Shown: piece by piece, positions 8,870 to 18,726 of the stretch
How the letters are laid out: each line of letters starts with the position of its first letter
Position numbering within the stretch: position 1 is the stretch's first letter
Assembly (NCBI GenBank): GCA_037318855.1
Contig: CP134874.1
Span: forward strand, 1,736,598-1,800,597
Origin: Candidatus Sedimenticola sp. (ex Thyasira tokunagai)
Lineage (GTDB): Bacteria; Pseudomonadota; Gammaproteobacteria; Chromatiales; Chromatiaceae
DNA: 64,000 nt
Direction of reading: 5' to 3'
Position numbers and translations under genes: made by a program
The notes under the pieces: model-generated
Databases searched by the model: none
What the model was told of the DNA's origin: nothing
What the model saw: only the letters and a program-made list of their open reading frames with translations

Positions 8870-9202
8870 AGTTGGCCTCCAATCAATAATCTCTCTCTAT
8901 ACCCTAGTCAACGGTTTGGACCGCCTTTTAATCCCTGCGCGATAAAAAATAATAACGGTAGGAAGATAAGGTCCTGCTTGTTTAAAACGTTACAAAGAGC
9001 TGAGTGTTGTGGCTGACTATACTGACTTCAGGTGGTTCATTTCAACCAGGATCAATGGAAGGTGAACTACTCGATCACTTTCTGTTTATCTACTACCTGA
9101 CGAGGTCTGAATTTTTAGCTATTAAGGCTGGTTTAAGAAACTTCGGAATAAAATAGCCTTTCGAACGTTGTACAGTTTAAACCACCAACAAAAAGGTGCT
9201 GG
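8870..9202. other. Intergenic region between divergent genes
   Basis: These 333 bases separate the Gly-Asp repeat gene (minus) from the ECF sigma gene (plus) and must hold both promoters. It is AT-rich in places. No convincing hexamer pair, operator or RNA gene was seen. Confidence 0.5.
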
Positions 9203-9724
9203 GTGAGTTCTGATATCTACCAGGAGATAATTGATCTGCTGCCAAAGCTACGGCGCTTTGCTTATGGATTGACTCGTTCCAAAGAGAGTGCCGAGGACCT
9301 CGTGCAGGAGGCCTGTGCCCGCCTGCTCGCCGACTTAAAAGAGAAAGAGTCCTATTTTGAACGTTGGTTGTTCAGGACTATTCGTAATATTCACATTGAT
9401 CAGGTGAGAAAAAACAGTGTTGCAGAACGCCACCAGAGTCATCTTGTAGACCATGATACGCCCTATATAGACGGTAGCGAGGTGGTCGAAACCCTGATAA
9501 CTCTGGATCAGGCGAAGAGCGTCCTATTTGAACTATCTGAGGAACATCGCACGGTAATTCTTTTGATTGGAGTGGAAGGCTTCTCTTACCGTGAGGCGGC
9601 GGATATTCTTGATCTTCCGGTCGGAACAGTGACCAGTCGCCTGGCAAGGGCACGGAACAGTGTTGTGCAGATGGTTAACGGCGGAAGCGTGAATGAGGGT
9701 GATTTGGAGGTGCAGCGTCTATGA
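9203..9724 (+). CDS. ECF-type RNA polymerase sigma factor
   Basis: The product has 173 residues, normal for ECF sigma factors. Region 2 (about 10-75) includes RRFAYGLTRSKESAEDLVQEA and FLRTI-like WLFRTIRNIHIDQVRK. Region 4 (about 110-165) has a helix-turn-helix, EGFSYREAADILDLPVGTVTSRLARAR. It would direct RNA polymerase to a small regulon. The start is GTG at 9203 with AAGGTG upstream. The stop overlaps the next gene, a membrane anti-sigma factor, by 4 bp (ATGA), the classical arrangement. The signal and the regulon are not visible; the divergent Gly-Asp repeat gene is a candidate target by position only. Confidence 0.92.
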   Translation: MSSDIYQEIIDLLPKLRRFAYGLTRSKESAEDLVQEACARLLADLKEKESYFERWLFRTIRNIHIDQVRKNSVAERHQSHLVDHDTPYIDGSEVVETLITLDQAKSVLFELSEEHRTVILLIGVEGFSYREAADILDLPVGTVTSRLARARNSVVQMVNGGSVNEGDLEVQRL

Positions 9725-10422
9725 CACAGCAGGGTGACAATCAGATTGGCGGTTTTGACGAATCACTGCTCAATGCCTATATCGACGGTGAGTTGGAACA
9801 CGGGCTGATGAAACGGATTAAGCATGAGCTTAACGACGACAAAGAGGCGGCTCAATATGTGAGAGCGGTACGACGTTTTCACCTGGTCTCAGGTGCCGCT
9901 CTCGATGAAGAGATCAATAGCTCTGCTCCGGGTGATCTTGAAGCGAAGTTGTATGCCTTAAAAGAGAATCATGCACAACAATCTCCCCCGCCACCGGAGG
10001 AAAATGTTAAACAAGGTTATCGCTATTTACACCTTGCATTAGCAGCAGGATTTGCCACATTGGCATTGGGATTCACACTTGGTTTTTTCTCATCCGGATA
10101 TCACATGCAGCAGCAGATGATATTGGCTCAGACCGCCCGGGAGGAGATGCTGCTTGAGAGCAAACAGGTGATGAATCGTGTATTTGAGCATAACCCCAGT
10201 GGCGAGGTGGTGGCATGGGTAAGTGATAATGGAAAAATCCAAGGTGAGCTCTTGCCGATTCGTACACTGAAACTTGGAGATAAGCGGTTCTGCAGGGAGT
10301 TTCAGGAGATTCTGATCATCGATGGGCAAAAGGAGGTTCGTCAGGGGCTCTCGTGTCGCCAGGGGAGAGAGCAGTGGGATACCAAGATGATTATGGCTGA
10401 TCCGGCAAAGCGCCTGCTCTAA
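9721..10422 (+). CDS. Membrane anti-sigma factor partner of the ECF sigma
   Basis: The product has 233 residues. The N-terminal cytoplasmic part resembles anti-sigma domains (LLNAYIDGELEHGLMKRIK), without the HxxxCxxC zinc motif. One membrane segment lies at about 102-123 (LHLALAAGFATLALGFTLGF). The C-terminal periplasmic tail holds two cysteines in a context (CREFQ ... SCRQ) like that of small outer-membrane surface-antigen domains. It would hold the sigma factor at the membrane until a signal arrives. Start and stop overlap with the sigma gene indicates translational coupling. Confidence 0.85.
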   Translation: MTQQGDNQIGGFDESLLNAYIDGELEHGLMKRIKHELNDDKEAAQYVRAVRRFHLVSGAALDEEINSSAPGDLEAKLYALKENHAQQSPPPPEENVKQGYRYLHLALAAGFATLALGFTLGFFSSGYHMQQQMILAQTAREEMLLESKQVMNRVFEHNPSGEVVAWVSDNGKIQGELLPIRTLKLGDKRFCREFQEILIIDGQKEVRQGLSCRQGREQWDTKMIMADPAKRLL

Positions 10423-10456
10423 TTTAGTGCCCGTATGAAAACAGGCATGCAGGGTG

Positions 10457-11875
10457 TTATGTACCGCAAAAGGTCATCGCAACACGTTCGCTTGCGAGGG
10501 GTGGCTCTGAATAGTGTGCGAGACCGGGGTGTTCGATAAAAGGCTCGGCAAGTACCAGCCGCAGTTCGTCGAATACGCTGAAGTCACCCTGAAAGGCGGA
10601 CTGAATGGCCCGTTCAATCTGATGGTTGCGAGGGATGACAACGGGATTGGAGGATGTCATCAGCTGGACGGCGCTTTGACGGCCACCGGGCTGGTTGTCG
10701 ATGCGCTGCAGCCAGCGGGTCTCAAAATCACCAAAAACGGGTGAATCATTTTTATTCATGCGCGTGGCCAGTTGCCGGAAGCTCAAGCTGTAATCAAGTT
10801 GATGTTCCTGCAGATGTTGCAGCCAGTCAGTGACCAGCTCAGTGTTACCCTCGTTGTGGTTGGCAAGACCGAGCTTTTCACTCATCAACGCAAAATAGTG
10901 GGCTTCGAAAATCGATTGGAACCGCTTCAGTGCCGACTCATACTCATCCTGTTCTCCTTCCAGCATCATCAGACATTCGGCCAACCGCGCCAGGTTCCAT
11001 TGCGCCATGCCGGCCTGCTGACCGTAAGCGTAGCGACCGTATTGATCGATGGAGCTGAAAACCTTATCGATATGGAACTCATCCATGAAGGCGCAGGGGC
11101 CGTAATCCAGAGTTTCGCCGGAGATGGCGGTGTTGTCAGTATTCATTACGCCGTGGATGAATCCGAGGGCCATCCAGTGGGCAACCAGTTTGGCCTGGGC
11201 TTTGACCACTTCTGAGAAAAAAGCCAACACCGGGCGGTCGCTTGACGCCGCGTCAGGATAGTGCCGGGCAATGGCGTAGTGGGTGAGTTCCACCAATGCA
11301 TCCCGATCATTCCGAGTGGCGAAGAATTGAAAGGTACCCACGCGGATATGACTGGAAGCCACCCGTGTAAGGATACCACCGGGTTCGCCCGATTCACGGA
11401 TCACTGTCTCACCGGTGCTGACTGCCGCAAGAGCCCGTGTGGTTGGCACACCCAGCCTATGCATCGCCTCGCTGAGCAGATATTCGCGGATGACCGGTCC
11501 CAGTGATGATTTGCCATCGCCACGACGGGAAAAGGGGGTCTGCCCCGATCCCTTGAGTTGGATATCGTAACGGCCCCCATCTATAGGGCTAAGAACCTCC
11601 CCCAGCAGTGCCGCCCGCCCATCGCCGAGCTGAGGCACAAAGTTGCCGAACTGATGGCCGGCGTAGACCATAGCAATGGTCTTGCCACCGGGCAGAGGTT
11701 CATTACCACCAAAAATGCGAGCCAATCCGGCTTTGTCGGCACCTAAATCATTCAGGCCGAGGTGTGTAGCCAAATCCTCATTCCAGGCAAGCAATGCAGG
11801 TTTGGGGGCGGAGTCGGTCCGGATGTGGGCGTAAAAGTGTTCAGGGAGCTTGGCATAGCTATTGATGAAGTTCAT
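10457..11875 (-). CDS. selO: Protein adenylyltransferase SelO (YdiU family)
   Basis: The product has 472 residues from the ATG at 11875. An upstream TTG at 11902 would add nine residues, but MNF-type starts are usual in the family. It shows the pseudokinase-fold signatures: YAGHQFGNFVPQLGDGRA, QLKGSGQTPFSRRGDGKSS, GVMNTDN and DYGPCAFMDEF. SelO moves AMP from ATP onto Ser, Thr or Tyr of proteins and is linked to redox stress. Many eukaryotic homologues carry a C-terminal selenocysteine; the bacterial protein here ends in FCGT, where Cys takes that place. It is a single gene, convergent with the anti-sigma gene. Confidence 0.95.
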   Translation of the reverse strand: MNFINSYAKLPEHFYAHIRTDSAPKPALLAWNEDLATHLGLNDLGADKAGLARIFGGNEPLPGGKTIAMVYAGHQFGNFVPQLGDGRAALLGEVLSPIDGGRYDIQLKGSGQTPFSRRGDGKSSLGPVIREYLLSEAMHRLGVPTTRALAAVSTGETVIRESGEPGGILTRVASSHIRVGTFQFFATRNDRDALVELTHYAIARHYPDAASSDRPVLAFFSEVVKAQAKLVAHWMALGFIHGVMNTDNTAISGETLDYGPCAFMDEFHIDKVFSSIDQYGRYAYGQQAGMAQWNLARLAECLMMLEGEQDEYESALKRFQSIFEAHYFALMSEKLGLANHNEGNTELVTDWLQHLQEHQLDYSLSFRQLATRMNKNDSPVFGDFETRWLQRIDNQPGGRQSAVQLMTSSNPVVIPRNHQIERAIQSAFQGDFSVFDELRLVLAEPFIEHPGLAHYSEPPLASERVAMTFCGT

Positions 11876-12262
11876 GGGGTAAGTTTCGCATTCATCTGTC
11901 AAGATTCAACCACGGCAAAAGTCAGGGAGTCGTCCCTATTTGCCGGGGGCGGTTGGAAATTGAAACAAAGGGGCCAATTTGAACTGCCCTTTCAGTATTG
12001 ACTGAGTTTCGATTGAAACTGATACCTATGATGCTTAGGAATTAAACGCAAGCATTTGCCTGTGGACAGTAGAGGAAGTTCTGATCACATAAAACAGAGA
12101 GTATCCGCACAACCAAACGCAGGTCTACGGGGAAGCAAGGTCAACTACCATAATCGACCCATAGGAGTCATCAGGCTCGAATATCTAAATGCTGGAGTCC
12201 AGCGATAGCCGTCTTTCAGAACTTGAAAGCCACTGACACTGTCTGTCAGGATAAAATGCCGG
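11876..12262. other. Intergenic region with a degraded repeat
   Basis: No gene was seen. The segment 12143-12163 (AACTACCATAATCGACCCATA) matches 18675-18695 in 20 of 21 bases, with weaker similarity extending about 30 bases upstream. This points to relics of a dispersed intergenic element. Confidence 0.5.
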
Positions 12263-12694
12263 CTAATGCAAATTAGGCAAAGATTTCAATAGGTCCACCA
12301 TTGTAAGATCTATGATCACTTTCCGTCCAGAGCTCAGAATTGCAATCTCCTGGACATTAGCATCAATCATCCTCTGGAGCACCAGTTCAACGTCCTCATC
12401 CTCCGTTGCCGTTACAGGGTTCTTCAGCATGATATCTCTTGCGATCTCATGGGTAACCATTTCTAAAAGCCTGCGTGGATGTATCCTGGGCTCAAACTTG
12501 TGTGGGAGGATGTGCCTTACAAGCATATCGAGCGAGATAGTGCCTATAAGTTCCTTCTGTTTGTTCACCACATAGACCAGTCGGCTGTGCTGGAAGCCAT
12601 GCATGATATTCATCATGGCTTCAAGGGGACATGTTTCCGAAACTATGGGCACTTCCCTATCCTTTACAAGTTCAACGATTTCCCTGATCTCCAC
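12263..12694 (-). CDS. CBS-domain pair protein
   Basis: The product has 143 residues forming two CBS motifs (about 10-65 and 80-138), including SRLVYVVNKQKELIGTISLD in the first and ARDIMLKNPVTATEDEDVE in the second. Such pairs bind adenosine nucleotides and regulate channels, transporters or enzymes. The GTG start at 12694 has GGAGG a few bases upstream. It lies 25 bp after the antiporter gene on the same strand, so it is probably co-transcribed and may act as a nucleotide sensor for that transporter. Confidence 0.85.
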   Translation of the reverse strand: MEIREIVELVKDREVPIVSETCPLEAMMNIMHGFQHSRLVYVVNKQKELIGTISLDMLVRHILPHKFEPRIHPRRLLEMVTHEIARDIMLKNPVTATEDEDVELVLQRMIDANVQEIAILSSGRKVIIDLTMVDLLKSLPNLH

Positions 12695-12719
12695 CTAAAC
12701 CTCCACCTGCTTCTCTACT

Positions 12720-13952
12720 CTAGTCATCGTTAGTTTCTCCGGCTCGAATGAGGGCATACCTGACGAGCGGCGGGGCAATCAACTCATTGACGATAACCGA
12801 GAGGAGAACGGCATTCACCATGAGGACTGAAAGGAGTGACGAATTGAATGTATCTTTCGCCAACAGTATCAGACCGACCGTAACACCTGCCTTGGGTAGA
12901 AGGGCAAGTCCAAGATATTCTCTTACTGTTTTTGGTGCATGTGAGATTACTGCGCCCAGACGTGTCCCGTAGAGCTTGCCAGTGAAGCGTCCCAATACAA
13001 TCAGCCCTGCCAGCAGGAAACCGGAAACGCTGAAGACGGCAATGTCCAGATGAGCGCCGGCCAGGACAAAGAACATGCTGAATATGAGCTCCTCGATACC
13101 CTCAACGGCGTCGAAGATATCGTGAGCGTGCGTCACGAAGTTGATCACCATAAAACCGAAGGTCATGTTAGCGATGAGAGGTGAAACACCTACACTATCA
13201 GCGATACCGTAAATCAGCAGGATAAGACCGCCGACTACCCCAAGCATGGCGTCACTCCGTGTGACAAAACGGGCCGTCTTACTGAAGATCAGTCCAGACA
13301 CGATACCGATTACAAGAGCGATTAATATCGAGAGGATCGGGGAGAGCATTATTTGCCAGGAAAGGGCCTCTGCATCAATAAGGCTGTTGGCCAATACGAT
13401 GGCGAACGAGAAAAAGACAATGGCGGTGGCATCGTCAAGGGCTACAACAGCGAGCAGTGTGGTGGTAAACGGACCGGCAGCCCTGCACTCATGAACTATG
13501 GCCATCACTGCCGCTGGTGCAGTGGCCGCTGAAACAGCCCCTATTATTAAGGCCATGGGAAAGAATGTCTGCCAGAAAGAGTGAGGGACTATCCCTGAAT
13601 TGATTATGAAGGGTGATATCAGGCAGATAAGCAGAGTGGTCACAAGAAAGGCCCCGAATGACTGTGCAAAGTTGATCCACAGGATGGAACCGTACAGTTT
13701 TTTCAGGCTTTTCAGGACAAGAGAGCCCCCAATCGAGAAGGCGATGATGCCGAGGGCGATATCGGTGACAATCGAAAGCTCTTCACTGACCACCTTTTCC
13801 TGAAAGAAACCGGTTACAGAAGGGCTGAGGAACATCCCTGTTACGATGTATCCGCTAACACGGGGGAAGTTGAAATGATTGGCTATCTGCCCGCCGGTAA
13901 AGCCAAAGATCAGGAGGGCACCGATATGGACCAAGGAATCCGGGTTCATCAT
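12720..13952 (-). CDS. Cation:proton antiporter (CPA2-type Na+/H+ exchanger)
   Basis: The product has 410 residues with about 12 hydrophobic segments and no C-terminal RCK domain. NFPRVSGYIVTGMFLSP near the N terminus, VALDDATAIVFFSFA and GAHLDIAVFS fit the monovalent cation:proton antiporter-2 family, where the Asp residues of the DD pair take part in ion binding. It would exchange Na+ or K+ for protons across the inner membrane; direction and ion are not readable. The downstream CBS protein could be its regulatory subunit encoded separately. Confidence 0.87.
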   Translation of the reverse strand: MMNPDSLVHIGALLIFGFTGGQIANHFNFPRVSGYIVTGMFLSPSVTGFFQEKVVSEELSIVTDIALGIIAFSIGGSLVLKSLKKLYGSILWINFAQSFGAFLVTTLLICLISPFIINSGIVPHSFWQTFFPMALIIGAVSAATAPAAVMAIVHECRAAGPFTTTLLAVVALDDATAIVFFSFAIVLANSLIDAEALSWQIMLSPILSILIALVIGIVSGLIFSKTARFVTRSDAMLGVVGGLILLIYGIADSVGVSPLIANMTFGFMVINFVTHAHDIFDAVEGIEELIFSMFFVLAGAHLDIAVFSVSGFLLAGLIVLGRFTGKLYGTRLGAVISHAPKTVREYLGLALLPKAGVTVGLILLAKDTFNSSLLSVLMVNAVLLSVIVNELIAPPLVRYALIRAGETNDD

Positions 13953-14712
13953 GAAATCCAGAAGATAGTGAGGATGATGAGAGTATAGGACGAATAAAAA
14001 CCATGTTCACTAAAGCCCACGGTTATTGAACAGCCGTTCGCCTCGCTTTTCGCACTGATCGATGCGAAAACGTGCTGCATTCTGTCGCCCTCGCTTGAAT
14101 ATTTCCCTGCTTTACATCTATTTCAAGAAAATTCTTGCCCTCAGGCTAACATATACCCTGCCGCTTCCGCCAAGTGCAGCAACTTGAGTTGAATGGTTAG
14201 TCTTCTTAGGGAAAGGAAAGAGGGGCAGATTTATTTTTCGGCTCACAAGCGTCTGCTGAAGTCGCTAACCGGCCAGGAGCGGACAATTTAGCGTAGAATC
14301 GCTTTAGTCAGCTTCCAGCACAAAGCGGTCATCAGGAAAGATTGGCTATACTGCCGCTATCGGCCAGTACCCGACCTCAATGTAGATAGGCTACTATGAC
14401 CGCTACACACCTCATAACAGACGTGGTTGAGGTGAGAACCGATGATAGGGGGGGTTGAGGGACATCTGAGGTCGCCTTACACCCTAAAGTGGCCATAATG
14501 GCTAAATGCTTGGTTTGTGCTTCAACCTGCTAATAAGGAAGTAGTTAAAGGGTCGTGCCAATATTGTTTAGTTTGGATGAGACAGTTAACGCCGCAATAT
14601 TCATGAACTTGCATAAACGCCTCTAATCAATGCTATAAGTCTGTCAGACTTGGTAGTGAACTGTATGGCTCAAAGAGTACCTAATACGACAGTTATTTAT
14701 ACAGAATAAATT
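13953..14712. other. Long intergenic region with repeat relics
   Basis: No open frame with a recognisable product and no RNA gene was seen in these 760 bases. The segment 14261-14284 (GTCGCTAACCGGCCAGGAGC and on) resembles 18587-18610, downstream of the kinase, so similar relics flank that AT-rich gene on both sides. The last 180 bases are AT-rich and should hold the kinase promoter. Confidence 0.45.
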
Positions 14713-15509
14713 ATGGACCCTCTAAAGTTTAAACATCAACCTAATCGTTTACAGTTATTCATTCGTCTAAATATTTTTGTGAGACACGGGATGTCTTTTA
14801 TTATTTCAGTTGCATCTCTCTCACTGTTCCCGTTAGCGCTACTTGCTAGTGAACCCTCATCAAATGTACCTGCTAATACAAGTTCTGAATTTAATATAGA
14901 GCCACTTTTTACGTCTAAAGAACTTAAGTGGTTGAAGAAGAACCAGGCGCTTACTTATGTTTATGACCCAGACTGGGCTCCATTTGAATGGAAAAATGAT
15001 ATAGACAAGCACACCGGCATTATCGCTGACATTATAGGCCTTATTAATAAGAAGTCGGGTATAGAGTTTACGCCTATTAACACTGATACATGGGAAGAGT
15101 CAGTGGCGCTTGTTAAAAGCGGAAAAGCGGACATGTTCAGTGCTATAACTCAAAATAGCGTCAGAGAAGGGTATCTTAATTTTACATCTAAGGATATTTA
15201 CTCATATCCTGCTGTGTTTATTACGAGGTTTGATGATAAAGCAGTTTATCTAAATATTGAAAATGACTTTAAAGGTAAAATGATTGGTGTTGTTAAAGGT
15301 AGTGGCTTGGGACAATACATCAAAGAAAAGCACCCTGAGCTTGAGTACGTAGATATTCCTACGACAAATGATGGGTTCTCTTCTATACGAAATAATAAGA
15401 TTGATATATTTGCCATCAATACAGTTACGGCCAAATATTTTATAGAAAAGAAGGGGTTCTCTGATTTAAAAATAGCACTAAAACTTGATTACATCTATCA
15501 CCTGAAAAT

Positions 15510-15518
15510 TGCCATTCG
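15510..15518. repeat. Target duplication of the IS256-family element, left
   Basis: TGCCATTCG lies directly before the left inverted repeat and is repeated at 16904-16912 directly after the right one. Its exactness suggests a recent insertion. Confidence 0.9.
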
Positions 15519-16903
15519 GAGTTATAGTCAAATCTGGTGTTTAACCAGTTGAATCAAGCGGCGACCTGATCGACTCCTGTTACCTCAACACCATCTTTAA
15601 ATTTGATTCCGGTTATCACCTTCGCCAGGTAACCGAAACCCCGTAATCGTCTCCACTTCTTCTCGGCACACAGGCCGAGTTTGAACATCATGTGTAGCAT
15701 GCCGTCACGCGATAGGCAGCCCTTGGAACGCTTGGTTCGATGGCGGATTGTCCCGAAGGTTGATTCAATCGGATTGCTGGTCCGAATGCTCTGCCAGTGC
15801 TGTGCCGGAAAGTGATAGAAAGCCATCAGTTCCTCTCGGTCTTTGTGCAGACAGATGGCAGCCTTCGGATACTTCGGCTCATACGTTTTGATAAACAGAT
15901 CAAAGGCCTTTTCCGCATCGGCCTGAGTCTCCGCCTGCCAGATGTTATGCAGTGCCTGCTTCGCTTTCGGCTGAGCTGTCTTTGGCAGGCAGTTCAGCAC
16001 GTTCATGGTCTTGTGCATCCAGCAGCGCTGCTGGCGCGTCTCAGGATATACTTCCTCCAGCGCAGCCCAGAAGCCCATGGCACCGTCACCGATCGCCAAT
16101 TTGGGCGGGTTCAGTCCGCGTGACTTCAGCTTCAACAGTACCTCCCGCCAGCTCTGCGTGGACTCCCGCACACCATCCTCAATTGCCAGAAAATGCTTCT
16201 CACCACGCTCATTCACACCGATCACCACCAGGGCACACAGCTTCGTCTGCTCTGCTCTCAGTCCGCTGTAGACACCGTCTGCCCACACATACACCCAATG
16301 CTCCTTATCCAGGCGCTCCTCACACCAGCTCCGATATTCTTCTGCCCAGACCTGCTTCAGACGCGATACCGTGCTGGCCGACAAGCCTGTTGCATCCGGA
16401 CCCACCAGCACTTTCAGGGCCTCACCCATCTCACCACTGGAAATCCCCTTCAGGTAGAGCCACGGCAGCGCCGCTTCCAGTGACTTCGTCTTGCGTACAT
16501 ACGGCGGTACCAGAGCTGATCGGAACGTCACCGGCTCGCCGGTCTTCGCTCGAACTTTGGGGATCTCGACCGTGACCGGCCCCAATCCTGTCTGCAGTTT
16601 ACGAGCTGGCAGATGACCATTACGCACCACACCCGCCTTGCCATCCTCTGTCCGTCGCTCGGTGTGCTCCGCCAACAGCTCCAGCAACTCTGCCTCTACC
16701 GCCTGGTAGATCAACTGCTCTGCACCGCTTCTCAGCAACTCTGTCAGCGGATCGATAATCGTATCTCGACCTGCCAGCTTAACAACGTTATTCTTACTCA
16801 TGGTGGCGTATCTCCAATGGTTGTTTTGATGTCTCGCAACAACAAATCAACCAGATACGCCGCCCTTTTTCAACTACTCAAACACCAGATTCAGTTATAA
16901 CTC
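15519..16903 (-). mobile_element. IS256-family insertion sequence (1385 bp)
   Basis: The ends are imperfect inverted repeats. The left end starts GAGTTATAGTCAAATCTGG; the right end, read inward, starts GAGTTATAACTGAATCTGG. A 9-bp target duplication TGCCATTCG flanks the element. It carries a single transposase gene on the minus strand. Length, repeats and duplication size all fit the IS256 family. Confidence 0.93.
15554..16801 (-). CDS. IS256-family (Mutator-type) DDE transposase
   Basis: The product has 415 residues, close to the family norm. The catalytic triad is visible as D in VWADGVYSG, D in AIGDGAMGF and E in SNPIESTFGTIRHRT. The insertion domain with a CWMHK segment also fits Mutator-like enzymes. 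It catalyses cut-and-paste or copy-out transposition of the element. The frame is intact, so the element may still be active. Confidence 0.95.
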   Translation of the reverse strand: MSKNNVVKLAGRDTIIDPLTELLRSGAEQLIYQAVEAELLELLAEHTERRTEDGKAGVVRNGHLPARKLQTGLGPVTVEIPKVRAKTGEPVTFRSALVPPYVRKTKSLEAALPWLYLKGISSGEMGEALKVLVGPDATGLSASTVSRLKQVWAEEYRSWCEERLDKEHWVYVWADGVYSGLRAEQTKLCALVVIGVNERGEKHFLAIEDGVRESTQSWREVLLKLKSRGLNPPKLAIGDGAMGFWAALEEVYPETRQQRCWMHKTMNVLNCLPKTAQPKAKQALHNIWQAETQADAEKAFDLFIKTYEPKYPKAAICLHKDREELMAFYHFPAQHWQSIRTSNPIESTFGTIRHRTKRSKGCLSRDGMLHMMFKLGLCAEKKWRRLRGFGYLAKVITGIKFKDGVEVTGVDQVAA

Positions 16904-18299
16904 TGCCATTCGCAAGGATATACCTAGTGAAATTATATCTATTATAGATAAGTTGCTTAGAAGCATTGGAGAACAAGAGTTAAATGATATTTTTAACAAA
17001 TGGACAGAGATTTCCATTCAACAACAGACTGACTGGAAACTTATATTTCAAATAGCTGGCGCTTTTTTTGCCGTAATTCTGTTCCTAATATGGAGCAATC
17101 GAAAATTAAACCTAACGGTAGAAGTTAGAACGGGAGAGCTAACCAGTGCAAATATTGAGCTTAACAAAGCACTAGAGCAAACGCGGCAAGCTAATAATGC
17201 CAAGAGTCTATTCCTGGCAAGTGTGAGCCATGAAATCCGTACGCCAATGAATGGTGTACTGGGAATGATCGAGATTTTGCGTGGCACGCCCCTCAACGAA
17301 GAACAAAAACTCTATATAGAAACTCTCGATAGCTCTAGCAATCTCATGTTGTTACTCATTGATGACTTACTTGATTTATCTAAAATCGAATCAGGTAAAA
17401 TGATTCTGGACATAGAGCCTTTTGAGACCTTTGGCTGGATAACAGATATACAAAATCTAAGTGAACCGCTTTTTTCAAATAAGAAAACTGTTTTCACTAC
17501 TGAGGTGAGTAAGAATCTTCCTGCGCATTTAGAAGGCGATGCGGTGCGACTTCTTCAGATAGTGGCAAACCTAGTTGGTAACGCAGCAAAATGGACATAC
17601 AATGGCGAGGTTAAATTAGCTATTGGTGGCCAATTAATTAATGAAAAGCAATTTAACTTGCACTTTACGGTTAAAGATACAGGTGTTGGTATAGCTGATG
17701 ATAAATTGAAAAATATTTTTGAAGCTTTTTATCAACCAGAAACAGACCGCGTTACAAATACTGGTGTAGGCTTAGGTCTCGCCATTTGTAAGCGTCTAAC
17801 CGATATTATGGGCGGAAGCCTACAGGTTACTTCCAAGTTAGGTAAAGGCAGCTGTTTTACTTTTTCTACAATTCTATCAGTACCCAAAGAACGCTTTGGC
17901 TTAGAAGATACTGAAGAAATATTCAAAATTAATCGCAATCTTTCTATATTGCTGGTTGACGATAATCCGATTAACCGTTTTGCATCTCGCATATTACTAG
18001 AACAGAGGGGGCATAAAATTGTGGAGGCAGAAAATGGAAAAATCGCCATTGAAAAAATAAAATTACAATTTTTCGATGTGATATTAATGGACATACGCAT
18101 GCCAGTAATGGATGGTATTTCAGCCACTCGGGCAATACGAGAAGGAAGCACAAAAGAAAGAAATGTCCCAATTATAGGAGTAACGGCAAGTGTAATGAAA
18201 GATGAAGAAGAACGTTATCTTAGAGCCGGAATGAATGCCGTAGTAGCGAAGCCCATAGTCATTAAAAAACTGATGAAAGTTATTCAGGAATTATTGTAA

Positions 18300-18726
18300 A
18301 AGAATTATATATTACCCTTCTAATACAAGGTGTTACATCGATCAGTTAACTCGACAAATTTTAAATAAAACGCAAACTAAAGCACTTGATGTCTGCTTTT
18401 CTGATACGGGGGCTGTCTACCTAAAATTGCCAGAGGTCGGCTAGTGAGACATAGCCCCCCTCATTGCAGATATTCTGAGAGTCCACTATCAGCTAACAGC
18501 GGAAGTTGTCCGAATCAGTGCTTAACGTCTGCTTTGGTCGTATAAGAGAGCGCCGAGGAATAGAATGCGATATATGAGGAGCAAAAGTCGCTAACCGACC
18601 AAAAGTGGAAGTACGGAACGCATATGGCGAGTGGTTTTGACTACTTCAACGCACATATTCTGGGGGCCAGCGCCAACTACCAAAATCGACCCATAACAGT
18701 CCGTAAGGCCAATATGTATTGATGAA
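18300..18726. other. Intergenic region with repeat relics
   Basis: No gene was seen. It holds 18587-18610, similar to 14261-14284, and 18675-18695, similar to 12143-12163. These look like decayed dispersed repeats. Confidence 0.5.

Larger units (their letters stand above)
14713..18299 (+). pseudogene. Hybrid sensor histidine kinase, split by an IS256-family element
   Basis: The two halves are 14713-15518 and 16904-18299. Removing the IS (15519-16903) and one 9-bp target duplicate leaves 2193 bp, exactly 731 codons including the stop, so the frame is restored across K-I-A-I-R-K-D-I-P. The restored 730-residue protein has an N-terminal signal or anchor, a periplasmic solute-binding domain (SBP_bac_3 type, about 70-290), a membrane segment (312-329), HisKA with H375 in SVSHEIRTPMNG, an ATPase domain with GVGLGLAICKRL, and a receiver with D662. 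This resembles EvgS/BvgS-like sensors. The gene is clearly AT-richer than its neighbours, suggesting transfer. The insertion must inactivate it, though the right part could yield a cytoplasmic fragment. Confidence 0.9.

Noticed and set aside
10772..11215. Plus-strand frame of 147 codons opposite selO
   Set aside because: It is antisense to conserved selO motifs with no recognisable product.
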